From Ureibacillus sinduriensis BLB-1 = JCM 15800 (lineage in GTDB: Bacteria; Bacillota; Bacilli; Bacillales_A; Planococcaceae), in assembly GCF_000772955.1 (NCBI RefSeq), contig NZ_JPVO01000046.1, positions 62,001-126,000 on the forward strand: DNA of 64,000 nt, written 5' to 3'. Positions 40,139 to 48,714 of the stretch are shown here, piece by piece (positions within the stretch are counted from its first letter, which is position 1; each line of letters starts with the position of its first letter). The notes under the pieces were generated by a model, which was given only the letters and a program-made list of their open reading frames with translations, ran no database searches and was not told the DNA's origin. The position numbers were made by a program, and so were the translations under genes.

Positions 40139-40702
40139 TTATTTAACGATCCCTAAACTATCAAAAGGATAAAATCTAACATTGGCTATCCCTAGTACCT
40201 TTTCCATTGGTACTAATCCCACACTAGGAAATCTACTATCAATACTATTACTACGATTATCACCTAAAACAAATAGATAGCCTTCTGGTATTGTTGAATA
40301 TCCTGTTAAAGACTGTAAAGTGAAATCTTGTGTTAGACTACCATTGTCTGGGAGTTGTTCCTTATACAAGTCTAAATATGGTTCTTCTAGAGGCTCGTCG
40401 TTTATATAAAGCGTGTCATCCTTATAAGCAACATGATCTCCAGGTAATCCTATTACTCGTTTAATATAATCCTTACCAATAGGGGCTTCGAATACTATAA
40501 CGTCAAATCTTTCAATACCAGAAATTTGCTTACTGATTTTGTTTACTATAACTCTGTCTCCGTCTTCATAAGTTGGCATCATTGAAGCACCATCTACTGA
40601 AATTGGTGAAAAAATAAACGTTCTCATAGCAACGACGAATACAAAAGCTACAACAATAGACTTAATCCAGTCTAGTAATTCCTTTTTCTTTGAGTTATTC
40701 AA
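40139..40702 (-). CDS. lepB: Type I signal peptidase
   Basis: Membrane serine protease of 187 residues that cleaves signal peptides from exported proteins. One N-terminal membrane helix (about 11-32), catalytic Ser40 in SVDGASMMPT (box B) and the Lys general base at about 81 in DYIKRVIGLPGD (box D), plus GYLFVLGDNRSNSIDSR (box E). Size and single helix match Gram-positive SipS/SipT-type enzymes. TTG start at 40702 has AGGAGTGGTAA. It stands alone in a hypothetical-rich region and is likely one of several signal peptidases in the genome. Confidence 0.93.
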   Translation of the reverse strand: MNNSKKKELLDWIKSIVVAFVFVVAMRTFIFSPISVDGASMMPTYEDGDRVIVNKISKQISGIERFDVIVFEAPIGKDYIKRVIGLPGDHVAYKDDTLYINDEPLEEPYLDLYKEQLPDNGSLTQDFTLQSLTGYSTIPEGYLFVLGDNRSNSIDSRFPSVGLVPMEKVLGIANVRFYPFDSLGIVK

Positions 40703-40780
40703 AGCATTACCACTCCTTTATTTACCATTTAATTCATTATAAACCATTAATTTTCTATGTGCGAATGTGCTTGCTATTTA

Positions 40781-40875
40781 AAGATTGTTATTCCACAATC
40801 TGGCCCGATTGCTGAATAGGGCGCAATTCTACTTGAGAATTGCGCCTTTAATGGAGTAACGGTTGAACTTCTATT
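40781..40875. repeat. Intergenic hairpin repeat, copy 8
   Basis: Contains a perfect 11-bp stem GGCGCAATTCT (40820-40830) / AGAATTGCGCC (40836-40846), preceded by CTGGCCCGATTGCTGAA and followed by GGAGTAACGGTTGAAC. The family core GCCCGATTGxTGAA lies on the left of the hairpin here, so this copy is rearranged. Confidence 0.55.
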
Positions 40876-40922
40876 AGTTGGTTTAATTGAATAAACCTCA
40901 GTCTCTACTTATGCTAGAGAAA

Positions 40923-41239
40923 CTAATCTTGATATAGATATTCGGTTACAGAGAAGTGAAACTTATATTTTAATCTTTCAGGTTGGGTGATTTTTAAATC
41001 TTTAAGATTTCTAACAGTCTTATTTATATCTTGTGTATCGAAAAAGATGCAAATTATTCCTCTATGACCATTGTGAAATTGGAAAACCCATTCACTTATC
41101 CAACCTCCTCCATCTTGAGATTTGATGTTTACCATTTCAAAATACTCTTTCCCGGTCCATAAATTAGAAATTTAAATCCTTTTATAGATTTGCCTTTTTT
41201 AGTTTCATAAGGTAGTGGGAACGAACGGATATTTGTCAT
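40923..41239 (-). pseudogene. Frameshifted hypothetical gene (one base missing)
   Basis: Two overlapping frames form one protein. Frame A starts at ATG 41239 (MTNIRSFPLPYETKKGKSIK ... FLIYGPGK) and stops soon after; frame B continues EYFEMVNIKSQDGGGWISEW ... and stops at 40923. One extra base near the GGACCGGGAAAG run (about 41150) would join them into a roughly 105-residue protein. The HNGHRGIICIFFDT segment and size could fit a vicinal-oxygen-chelate-like or immunity-type protein, but I do not recognise it with confidence. Either a recent pseudogene or a sequencing error. Confidence 0.6.
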
Positions 41240-41240
41240 A

Positions 41241-41305
41241 AAAAGTGGTCCTACTTCAACAATTGCGCCCAATTTGTTAAAGATTGTTATTCGGTTTAAT
41301 CACCT
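41241..41305. repeat. Intergenic hairpin repeat, copy 9
   Basis: AAGTGGTCCTACTTCAACAA, TTGCGCCCAATTTGTTAAAG, ATTGTTATTCGGTTTAATC. It abuts the start of the frameshifted gene. Confidence 0.5.
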
Positions 41306-41361
41306 GTTGTTTTATAGCCTGCTAAAATATCTGTTCGAAGCGAAAAGTTTAAATTTTCTGA

Positions 41362-41420
41362 TTGACATTTTGTGGCGTACCGTCATATTCTATATATGAA
41401 CATATGCTCATATATAGAAT
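41362..41420 (+). promoter_or_regulatory. Promoter and ArsR/CzrA-type operator of the metal efflux operon
   Basis: -35 TTGACA at 41362-41367 with a -10-like CATATT or TATTCT at 41384-41391. Overlapping and downstream lies a 13-bp perfect inverted repeat ATTCTATATATGA (41387-41399) / TCATATATAGAAT (41408-41420) around ACATATGC. The centre ATATGAACATATGCTCATAT matches the ArsR/SmtB/CzrA operator form. Confidence 0.78.
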
Positions 41421-41437
41421 TTAATGGGGTGGAGAGA

Positions 41438-41773
41438 TTGAGTGAAGAAAAGAAATTTGAAGTGACATTTAGTGAAGAGGCGCAACATCTGGACGAAGAG
41501 ACATTGTTTGTCGTTTCTCAAACATTCAAGGCGTTAAGCGATCCAACCAGGATCAGAATCTTGAATCTACTATGTACCGGCGAGCATTCCGTCAATGAAA
41601 TTGCAGAGACGCTCAATCTAAGTCAATCCAGTGTCTCCCACCAGTTGCGTTTCTTGAAAAACTTAAGACTGGTCAAATACCGAAGAGCCGGGACAACGCT
41701 ATTTTATTCAGAAGATGATGAACACATCATGAATTTATTGAAGCAGGCCATTGAACATGCGGCACATCATTAA
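41438..41773 (+). CDS. czrA: ArsR/SmtB-family metal-sensing repressor (CzrA-like)
   Basis: A 112-residue repressor with the ArsR w[71 protein letters not shown]. The C-terminal helix ends with [19 protein letters not shown], the alpha-5 zinc/cobalt site pattern (Asp, His ... His, His) of SmtB/CzrA rather than the alpha-3 Cys site of arsenic sensors. TTG at 41438 with GGGGTGGAGAG upstream; the longer ORF would start inside the operator. It precedes the CDF efflux gene by 17 bp and should repress both until zinc, cobalt or cadmium binds. Confidence 0.88.
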   Translation: MSEEKKFEVTFSEEAQHLDEETLFVVSQTFKALSDPTRIRILNLLCTGEHSVNEIAETLNLSQSSVSHQLRFLKNLRLVKYRRAGTTLFYSEDDEHIMNLLKQAIEHAAHH

Positions 41774-41790
41774 ATTAGGGGGAATGTAGA

Positions 41791-42744
41791 ATGGGACACC
41801 ATCACGGACATGACCATACACACGGTTCAAACAAAAAGACGTTAATGATCAGTTTTATGATCATTACTACTTATATGGTGATCGAGGCTATTGGAGGGTT
41901 CATGACCAACAGCCTTGCGTTATTATCGGATGCGGGACATATGCTGAGTGATGCCATTTCACTTGGGATTGCACTATTAGCTTTTACACTTGGGGAAAAA
42001 GCTGCCAACTACAGCAAAACATATGGCTATAAACGATTCGAAATATTGGCGGCTGTACTTAACGGTGGAACGCTTATCCTCATTTCACTTTATATTTTTT
42101 ACGAAGCAATCCAGCGCTTTCAAAACCCTCCCGAAGTCGCTTCAACCGGGATGTTGATCATTGCTTCAATCGGGTTGCTCGTCAATATTGTCGTTGCGTG
42201 GATTATGATGCGCGGCGGTGACGTCGAAGAGAATTTAAACATGCGCGGGGCATACATGCATGTAATCAGCGATATGCTTGGATCCATCGGGGCCATTATC
42301 GCTGCGCTAGTCATCATCTTTTTCGGTTGGGGCTGGGCTGACCCACTTGCAAGCGTCATTGTTGCAGCACTTGTCTTACGAAGCGGTTACTATATTACTA
42401 AATCAGGGCTTCACGTCCTGATGGAAGGAACACCCCAAAATATCAATGTGGATGATGTGATTCAAACAATCAGCAATACTAAAGGCATTCAAAGTGTTCA
42501 TGACTTGCATGTCTGGTCGATTACAAGCGGGTTGAATGCCCTTTCCTGCCATGCAGTAGTGAGCGGGGATATGTCGATTACCGAGAGTGAAAAGTTACTC
42601 CATAAAATCGAACATGATTTGGCGCACCAAAATATTCACCATATGACCATTCAATTGGAAACCTCTTCCCATTCGCATGACAACACGATTTTATGCAATG
42701 CGAAAGCTGATTCATCCGGCCAACATCACCATCACCATCACTGA
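41791..42744 (+). CDS. czcD: CDF-family divalent cation efflux transporter (CzcD)
   Basis: A 317-residue zinc/cobalt/cadmium:proton antiporter. His-rich N-terminus (MGHHHGHDHTHG), six membrane helices with the metal site residues in SLALLSDAGHMLSD (helix 2, HxxxD) and HVISDMLGSIGAI (helix 5, HxxxD), and a cytoplasmic domain with the HDLHVWSITSG motif. The C-terminus ends in six His, natural for CDF proteins. ATG at 41791 with AGGGGGAATG. Second gene of the CzrA-like operon; terminator follows. Confidence 0.94.
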   Translation: MGHHHGHDHTHGSNKKTLMISFMIITTYMVIEAIGGFMTNSLALLSDAGHMLSDAISLGIALLAFTLGEKAANYSKTYGYKRFEILAAVLNGGTLILISLYIFYEAIQRFQNPPEVASTGMLIIASIGLLVNIVVAWIMMRGGDVEENLNMRGAYMHVISDMLGSIGAIIAALVIIFFGWGWADPLASVIVAALVLRSGYYITKSGLHVLMEGTPQNINVDDVIQTISNTKGIQSVHDLHVWSITSGLNALSCHAVVSGDMSITESEKLLHKIEHDLAHQNIHHMTIQLETSSHSHDNTILCNAKADSSGQHHHHHH

Positions 42745-42761
42745 TTAGTTCGGGAACCACT

Positions 42762-42800
42762 AAAGGGGCTCAATTCTTGCTCATGAATTGCCCCTTTCTT
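42762..42800 (+). terminator. Terminator of the czrA-czcD operon
   Basis: AAAGGGGCtCAATTC pairs with GAATTGcCCCTTT, followed by CTTTAT. Confidence 0.75.
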
Positions 42801-42881
42801 TATGTGAAATCCCCCCATACTCTAGACAGGTGAAAGCATTCTTCCTGAATCAACCATGTCCATCTTTTGTCCAATAAGCAA

Positions 42882-43088
42882 CTACAATGTCCCCTTGAAC
42901 CTCTTTGTTTTTTTTACATAGCTCTCGATGATAAATCCGCACTCCGTACAAATGAGGTATTCAATTTCTAAACCTAAGCTCATCATCCTGTTATATGGAT
43001 ACATGGCTCCATATCCGCTATGTTTGCCTAATCCCAACTCTTTTTCACCGCATTTTGGGCATTCTGTTGTTTTCGTCGTTTTGATCAT
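42882..43088 (-). CDS. Small zinc-ribbon protein
   Basis: A 68-residue protein with two CxxC knuckles, CPKCG (near 10-14) and CTECG (near 47-51), forming a four-Cys zinc ribbon, with MYPYNRMMSLGLEIEYLI between them. Similar small nucleic-acid-binding-like ribbons occur as stand-alone hypotheticals in Bacillales. ATG at 43088 with GGGGGAGACAA. Partner and role unknown. Confidence 0.7.
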   Translation of the reverse strand: MIKTTKTTECPKCGEKELGLGKHSGYGAMYPYNRMMSLGLEIEYLICTECGFIIESYVKKTKRFKGTL

Positions 43089-43289
43089 TTGTCTCCCCCA
43101 TTTCTGCAGAAATATATTAATGGCAAATACGATTGTCTTCTACTTTAGGAAAGCATATTTTTCCTGATGGTCTTAATATTCTTACGTATGGGCTATATAA
43201 ATCGTTTCATCTTCTGCAGCTAAATTGAGGAATAAAAAAAGAGATGTCCCAGCACCCCTTGTTTTAAAGCTATAAATCGGAAAGACCAA

Positions 43290-44123
43290 TCATTTTAGGA
43301 AGGCTTCTTGTTTGGATACACGAATCATTTCACTTGGATAAACCTTTTTAAAGTACTTTTCCACAGCTGCATGGATATCTCTCCGGTACCACTTCGCAAG
43401 TCCATTTTCTTCAAAAATCTCGGGCATCCCCAGTCTCTCTGACCGCTTGCCATTCGCCCCATCCCCGATCGTCAACGTATCGATCCAAATATGATCGACG
43501 ATGCCCTCAAAGACTTTTGGGAAATCAGGTGTAAAGGGCAGCACAGGCGAAATGGATGCTTGTGTACGGATACCTGCATCATGGAGCTCTTTTAGTGCCT
43601 TTATCCTTAATTTGATTCCTGGTGCATGAGGAGCAAAAAGACGTTTTATGTCCTCCCTGTCCGTTTCCACTGTCATCGATACGAGCACCTTGCATTTTTC
43701 ATTCAACTTTGCCAACAACTCGATATCTCTTGTAATGAGGGGGCTCCGCGTTTGAATTTGAAGAAAATCCGGCGGGTTTTTAATCATTTCCTCCAATATC
43801 CCTCGAACGATTTTGGCTTTCCGTTCAATTGGCTGATAAGGATCTGTAGCAGACGACATGAAGATATTGATCGCCTTGTTTTTCCGGCGAAGTGCTAAAA
43901 TTTCATTCCGGACGTTTTCTGCTGCATTCAATTTGATGTCCAGCCATTCACCCCAAGGAATTTCTTTGAACCGTTGAATCGGCATTTCTCTTACATAGCA
44001 ATAGCGGCATGCAAAAGCACAACCACTGTACGGATTCAATGAATGTGTGAATCCTACATCCAAGTAACCCTTTGCCTCGGTCAGAATTTTTTTTGCAAGG
44101 ACTTCCTTAATTTGAATCGACAT
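43290..44123 (-). CDS. SPL-family radical SAM protein
   Basis: A 277-residue radical SAM enzyme. The [4Fe-4S] cluster motif is CAFACRYCYV (Cx3Cx2C) at about residues 34-43, preceded by HSLNPYSGC, typical of the spore-photoproduct-lyase-like Rv2578c/SplB group rather than true SplB, which is longer (about 340). Residues such as FMSSATDPYQPIE and VSMTVETDRED follow the group pattern. ATG at 44123 with GAGAGGGGCGATG. Likely acts on nucleic acid or an unknown substrate; no DNA photorepair partner gene is adjacent. Confidence 0.85.
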   Translation of the reverse strand: MSIQIKEVLAKKILTEAKGYLDVGFTHSLNPYSGCAFACRYCYVREMPIQRFKEIPWGEWLDIKLNAAENVRNEILALRRKNKAINIFMSSATDPYQPIERKAKIVRGILEEMIKNPPDFLQIQTRSPLITRDIELLAKLNEKCKVLVSMTVETDREDIKRLFAPHAPGIKLRIKALKELHDAGIRTQASISPVLPFTPDFPKVFEGIVDHIWIDTLTIGDGANGKRSERLGMPEIFEENGLAKWYRRDIHAAVEKYFKKVYPSEMIRVSKQEAFLK

Positions 44124-44173
44124 TGTGCATCGCCCCTCTCATTATATGTTGGAAGAAATGTGTCTCGGAGTTT

Positions 44174-44563
44174 TCATTTCCTTTTCTTGATCGTCTTGAT
44201 TTTTTTTATGAAATAGTAATGCTTGTACAATGCTAAAAGAACCAATAGAATTTTGACCAAAAGAATATCCACATAAATAACCGAGAGAAGGATAAAGAAA
44301 TCAGCAATTAGATTGATTCTGATCTTCTCTTTTTTCGTCATACCCTTTTTCTGCAGAAATGCTTCCACATATTTCTCATACACAGTCGTACTTTTAAACC
44401 AAGCTTCAATGCGTTCGGAACTTTTTGCAAAACAAAAGGCGGCAAGTAAGTAGAACGGACCTCCCGGCAAGAGAGGAATCACCGTCCCTATAATCCCCAG
44501 CACAAGAAAGACTCCCCCGAGTATAAAAAATATAGCACTTTTTATTTTTTTCATCGTTATCAT
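44174..44563 (-). CDS. YbaN/DUF454 family membrane protein
   Basis: A 129-residue protein of the DUF454 (YbaN) family: ILGGVFLVLGIIGTVIPLLPGGPFYLLAAFCFAKSSERIEAWFKSTTVYEKYV is the conserved N-terminal two-helix part, and KKGMTKKEKIRINLIADFFILLSVI the C-terminal helix. No function is established. ATG at 44563 with GAGGGTAAC. Adjacent to the radical SAM gene, same strand, 50 bp apart, possibly co-transcribed. Confidence 0.85.
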   Translation of the reverse strand: MITMKKIKSAIFFILGGVFLVLGIIGTVIPLLPGGPFYLLAAFCFAKSSERIEAWFKSTTVYEKYVEAFLQKKGMTKKEKIRINLIADFFILLSVIYVDILLVKILLVLLALYKHYYFIKKIKTIKKRK

Positions 44564-44718
44564 GAGTAGTTACCCTCTATATTGAAATAGTTTTGTTGCA
44601 ATCGTCAATTCCCTTTCCAATCTAATTGTACAATAGCATGGGATGAATTTGGCTTAATAATATAAACCTATATGAGTTGATATAGACTTTTTTTAAGTTT
44701 CATTCATTCAGCAAAAAA

Positions 44719-44741
44719 CGAATCCCCTTTCGGAAGATTCG
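44719..44741 (-). terminator. Terminator of the alpha/beta hydrolase gene
   Basis: CGAATC..GATTCG stem with TTTTTTGC on the minus strand. Confidence 0.55.
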
Positions 44742-44783
44742 TGCCGCTTTGTATTTCTGAAGGTAACCGACTCGGAGAAAGCC

Positions 44784-45473
44784 TCAGATTTCAAGAAAGC
44801 TTCTCACAGCAGCAAAGAAACCTTGTAAATTCTCTTCATGTACATGGTGACCGGCATCAGCGATTGTTACAAACATGCCATTTTGAATTAGCTCGGAAAC
44901 TTCTTGCAATTTGCTCTGGGGAATATGGCTTGCCCCCCCACCTAAAATGAGAGTCGGCATAGTGATCTCGGGAAGGCGCGACCACCATTCGGGATTCGGT
45001 TCATTAAGTTGATGCAGGATTGAAGGTACGACCTGCCAATCAAATGGCAGTGGCACAGAAGGTTTGGGAGGGATTTCTATCGGTTTGTCTTGAAAAGGAG
45101 GCGGCGTATCCTCAACGATTAACCGTTCGATTCTTGAAGGAAAAGTTTCCGAGAAAAGGTAGGCAACTGTTCCCCCCATAGAATGGCCAATTAACGTGAA
45201 GCGCTCCAATTTCATGGCATCGGCAAAATGCAACAGGTCATCGCACATCAGCTCGAATGTATACTCTCCGGTTCTCGCACTCCCGCCGTGGCCTCGTTGA
45301 TCTAAAGCTAAAACACGGTATCGCTCCTCTAGTCCAGCCGCCACCTCATCCCACGTTTCCGCATTTTTCCCCAGTGCGTGAAGTGCAACAATCGGCGGTG
45401 CGGAAGGTTCACCACTTTCGCGATACTGAAATTTGAGTCCATTCAATTCAACTTGTTTCACCCTTATTTCCAA
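44784..45473 (-). CDS. Alpha/beta hydrolase
   Basis: A 229-residue alpha/beta-hydrolase-fold enzyme. Nucleophile elbow GHSMGG near residues 95-100, oxyanion-side VALHALGKNAETWDEV, and the terminal His in IADAGHHVHEEN; the acid residue is not obvious. The cap is short. Homologues include esterases, lactonases and MhpC/BioH-like enzymes, so only hydrolysis of a small ester or C-C bond can be proposed. Start TTG at 45473 with GGAG; the next GTG is also possible. Monocistronic. Confidence 0.85.
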   Translation of the reverse strand: MEIRVKQVELNGLKFQYRESGEPSAPPIVALHALGKNAETWDEVAAGLEERYRVLALDQRGHGGSARTGEYTFELMCDDLLHFADAMKLERFTLIGHSMGGTVAYLFSETFPSRIERLIVEDTPPPFQDKPIEIPPKPSVPLPFDWQVVPSILHQLNEPNPEWWSRLPEITMPTLILGGGASHIPQSKLQEVSELIQNGMFVTIADAGHHVHEENLQGFFAAVRSFLEI

Positions 45474-45653
45474 CTGGAATCATCTCCTAAAATTGCGGCA
45501 TTTAAGCCAGCCCTTTAAATTCATATCCATAGTTATATATTTCAAGTTATCGATGAATATTCCTGCCTGTCGTTTGGGTTATGGCCTTTTGGATGAAAAG
45601 ATCGCATTCCCTGGACAAACGCGATCGATATGGTGTTGTTTATGAACCCACCA

Positions 45654-47135
45654 TTATCTAATGGTTTCCTTTCTTGTTAATATTCGCACCAATACGAACA
45701 AGTAATACACAATGGCCGTTGCAAGCACACTATAATAAAGAACAGTAATCGAGGTTGGCCCCCATACTTTTATAAAATCCCATGTCATTTCCAGTAAAGT
45801 AGCTGGAGCAACCATTAAAGCTGTCAACAGCGCCCCAACGAATAAAGTATGGATCACGATCAATACGATTTTTTTCCCTTTCAACCTTATCCAAGCCCTC
45901 TGTTTTTTAGCAACCTTCCACAGCGTCTTCAAAAATAAATAACTAAATAGCACCCCAACACAGCAAACAAATATACTCAAAAGCGTTACGATATTATCGA
46001 TCTGCTGATAACTATCGGTGTGATTCAAGTTCACCTCATTTCCTTCCCATAAATCCATCACACCCTGACCTATTGCTGTTGTAAAGGATGAATTCATATT
46101 GGATAGAATGGCCATCCCTACTTGTTCTTCGGGCTGCAGGATGAGGAAAGAAGAGAATGTTGGGTTCTCGCCGGCATGGAATATATATCGTTTCTCATCC
46201 TCCTCCATTATGCTCCACCCACTCGCATAGTAGGTGTTTAGATCGAAAGGATTCACGGATTGATCAGGGATATGGGATTCTTGTATCAATCGATTGTTTA
46301 TCTCATCACTTTGAGTTGCTCCCAGCTGAAGGTTCAGCCATTTTGAGATATCATTTGTGCTGCTGATGATGTAGCCGGCCGGTATATTCCCGCGATAAGC
46401 CGGTGGTGTATACTCTTGTACGCGCTTGAACCCTCTTTTGTAACCTGTTGCCAATTCCCCGGACTCGACATGATGTCTGCCAACATACGAATCTTTCATT
46501 CCGATGTCTTCCAACAACTCTTTCATATACACTTCATAGGGCTGCTTTGTAGCATTCTCAATGACAAGCCCCAATACATCGTAATTGATTGTAGCGTACT
46601 GAAATGAGCTTCCCGGTTCCCGATTCAATGGCTTCTCCAAGAGGCTCCTTACTGTTAATTCAAGGGCATTTTCTTCATCCGTTTTCGGGATATCAACAAT
46701 CGTATTCGAAGCAATTCCACTTGTATGATGCAGCAATTGATTGATCGTAATCGTCTGCACCTCTCCTTTATATTGTAACTTTAACCAGGGGATATATTTT
46801 CTTACATCGTCCGTCCGTTTTAATAATCCCTTTTCTTCTAATTTTAGAATGGCTAGGCCTGTAAATGCTTTAGAGGTCGAAGCGAGCTCGAATAAAGTGC
46901 TGGAAGTGACCGGCACCTTGTTCTGTACATCGGCATATCCAAATCCATTTTGGTAAACCGTCTTTCCCTTTTCTACAATCACTACCGATATTCCGGGAAT
47001 TTGGCTAACTCCCATTTGCTCTTCAACAAACTGTTCGATTTTTTCAATTCTCTCAGTACCGCTATCTGCATAAGCTTCCGGGATCAATGAAGTGAATCCG
47101 AGAAGCATTATTAACATTAAAGCTACTTTTCGCAT
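45654..47135 (-). CDS. Serine hydrolase of the class C beta-lactamase/PBP4* family with membrane tail
   Basis: A 493-residue secreted and anchored hydrolase. Signal peptide at 1-23; serine-hydrolase domain at about 28-355 with SxxK motif S86-T-S-K89 and third motif HAGENPT; then three membrane helices at about 380-490. The second motif, usually YxN, is YAT (Tyr180-Ala-Thr182), so the polar Asn is replaced. Family members act on D-amino peptides of the cell wall or on esters. The C-terminal membrane domain is as in Bacillus PbpE/FmtA-like hydrolases. ATG at 47135 with AGAAGGGCGG. Monocistronic. Confidence 0.87.
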   Translation of the reverse strand: MRKVALMLIMLLGFTSLIPEAYADSGTERIEKIEQFVEEQMGVSQIPGISVVIVEKGKTVYQNGFGYADVQNKVPVTSSTLFELASTSKAFTGLAILKLEEKGLLKRTDDVRKYIPWLKLQYKGEVQTITINQLLHHTSGIASNTIVDIPKTDEENALELTVRSLLEKPLNREPGSSFQYATINYDVLGLVIENATKQPYEVYMKELLEDIGMKDSYVGRHHVESGELATGYKRGFKRVQEYTPPAYRGNIPAGYIISSTNDISKWLNLQLGATQSDEINNRLIQESHIPDQSVNPFDLNTYYASGWSIMEEDEKRYIFHAGENPTFSSFLILQPEEQVGMAILSNMNSSFTTAIGQGVMDLWEGNEVNLNHTDSYQQIDNIVTLLSIFVCCVGVLFSYLFLKTLWKVAKKQRAWIRLKGKKIVLIVIHTLFVGALLTALMVAPATLLEMTWDFIKVWGPTSITVLYYSVLATAIVYYLFVLVRILTRKETIR

Positions 47136-47458
47136 CGTTTATTTCCGCCCTTCTCCACTAATAAACTAATTCGGCAAATCCATGTCACATACTTTTAATT
47201 TTACCAATCTGCAAGAGCGGAAGATTTAACTGCTTCTTGCCTATTCCTTAATTGTTTCTTAAATATTCCGAGTCCCTAGAATACGAAAAAATCGGTCGAA
47301 CGCGTCAAGCTTATACATAACAATCACTAGTTAAAGGGTTTGGTATTTATTTGGTAGGAGGAAGATAGTAGTTTATACTAAAATTATCCATATATGAGAA
47401 TGCTAGCTTCGAGTATGCAATATACATCTATTAAGTAGAATAGCGAGGAGGAAGACGA
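47136..47458. other. Intergenic stretch between divergent hydrolase and thioesterase genes
   Basis: 323 bp, AT-rich. It must contain two divergent promoters. A second GGAGGAAGA sequence at about 47357 resembles a ribosome binding site but no sensible ORF follows it. Nothing else recognised. Confidence 0.3.
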
Positions 47459-47950
47459 ATGAAAGAGTATGCAGTGGAAAATGCGATTCAGGATGTTTAC
47501 CCGGATGACTTTGCTTGGTGTTATGGGTGCGGCAGGTTGAACAAGGACGGGCATCACATCCGAACTGGTTGGCAAGATGACAAGACGGTGACGTTCTTTG
47601 AACCCGAATCCAAATACATGGGGATGCCTGGGTTTTTGTATGGCGGCATCATCGCCTCTTTAATGGATTGCCACGGAACAGGGTCTGCCTCACTTGCCCT
47701 ACATCGTAAAAACGGGAACGAAATTGGCGATGGATCAATCCCGCCCCGGTTTGTGACGGCTAGCCTCCATGTAGACTTCCTGAAACCAACGCCACAACAC
47801 GTTACATTGAAGGCTGTCGGGACAGTGGAAGAAATTCATCCAAAACGATGGAAGGTGGCAACCGAAGTCTACGCCGAGGATACGCTTTGTGCCCGAGGTA
47901 TAGTAGAGCTTGTTATTATGCCCACTAGTTTTCAAAAAAAGGATGATTAG
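47459..47950 (+). CDS. PaaI-like hotdog-fold thioesterase
   Basis: A 163-residue hotdog-fold protein of the PaaI thioesterase superfamily. Key segments: FAWCYGCGRLNKDGHHI at the N-terminus (a CxxCG form common in this subgroup), GFLYGGIIASLMDCHGTGSA, the conserved GG...D region around the catalytic Asp, and TASLHVDFLKPTPQ. It would hydrolyse an acyl-CoA. ATG at 47459 has GAGGAGGAAGACG. Monocistronic. Confidence 0.86.
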   Translation: MKEYAVENAIQDVYPDDFAWCYGCGRLNKDGHHIRTGWQDDKTVTFFEPESKYMGMPGFLYGGIIASLMDCHGTGSASLALHRKNGNEIGDGSIPPRFVTASLHVDFLKPTPQHVTLKAVGTVEEIHPKRWKVATEVYAEDTLCARGIVELVIMPTSFQKKDD

Positions 47951-48216
47951 CATTTAGTTGAACCACACTAGCGAAACAAGTTGGCTCCATTGTGGTTAAC
48001 TTGTTTTTTGCATTACTTAACCGAAAAGCACCCAATCTGTCCATACTTTGATCACCAATAATAGCATTATTCATAAATGAAAGGTCCGTACCAATCACTA
48101 GTTTTATTATTCTTTGCATACTACGGTTTATAAATTTAGAATAATAAGGATAACCGATTTTATTAATGGTAAACTTGCTGTAAGTTAAAGCAAAAAAACT
48201 AATAGGCTGTGATAAA

Positions 48217-48630
48217 ATGTCAGAAAATGTTCAAACTCATAATATTGAAATTATTATGAAGGAAATGCTTGAAATTCAACATAAGTCTAAAATGTTTGTC
48301 AATTTACTTTCCGAAGGAGAATCGCTTTCCCAAAACCAGCTCATTCTTCTCCTCCAGCTGAGAATCAATGGTGGAATGAAAGCAACAGAAATTGCTGATT
48401 TTTTCAATGTCACTCCTGGGGCAGTTACGTCGATGTGCGATAAATTAGAAGCACTAAATCTAATCCACCGTATCAGAGAAAATGAGGACAGACGAGTGGT
48501 AAAATTAATGTTAACAAGTGTTGGAGAGGGCAAAGTTCAAGATTTATTTATGAAGTTTTCACACGAAAAACTAACGGATATAGCAGAAGTATTGCAAAAT
48601 GTTAACAAGTTAATGGGTACAATTTTCTAG
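48217..48630 (+). CDS. MarR-family transcriptional regulator
   Basis: A 137-residue winged-helix regulator: LILLLQLRINGGMKATEIADFFNVTPGAVTSMCDKLEALNLIHRIRENEDRRVVKLMLTSVGEGKV, with the DRR wing near 90. The ribosome binding site (AGGCTGTG) is weak. A terminator follows, then a 53-bp palindrome in front of a bactofilin-like gene. Because MarR proteins bind palindromes near their own genes, this protein is the likely ligand of that site. Confidence 0.87.
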   Translation: MSENVQTHNIEIIMKEMLEIQHKSKMFVNLLSEGESLSQNQLILLLQLRINGGMKATEIADFFNVTPGAVTSMCDKLEALNLIHRIRENEDRRVVKLMLTSVGEGKVQDLFMKFSHEKLTDIAEVLQNVNKLMGTIF

Positions 48631-48655
48631 GAACTTCCATAAAGAGAAGTTCCTT
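48630..48655 (+). terminator. Terminator of the MarR gene
   Basis: GGAACTTC (48630-48637) pairs with GAAGTTCC (48646-48653), followed by TTATTTTTATT. Confidence 0.75.
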
Positions 48656-48714
48656 ATTTTTATTTACTTACATGGATGGCCGTTGTTCTCCCCTTTTAAG
48701 CGTTTATTTTGTAC

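Noticed and set aside
32900-41400. CRISPR array as an explanation of the repeats
   Set aside because: Copies are hundreds to thousands of bases apart, diverged, and separated by genes; no regular spacer pattern and no cas genes.
42700-42744. Terminal run of six His codons in the CDF gene looks like a cloning tag
   Set aside because: CDF transporters naturally have His-rich ends, the N-terminus is His-rich too, and the flanking sequence is continuous genomic DNA with a native terminator.
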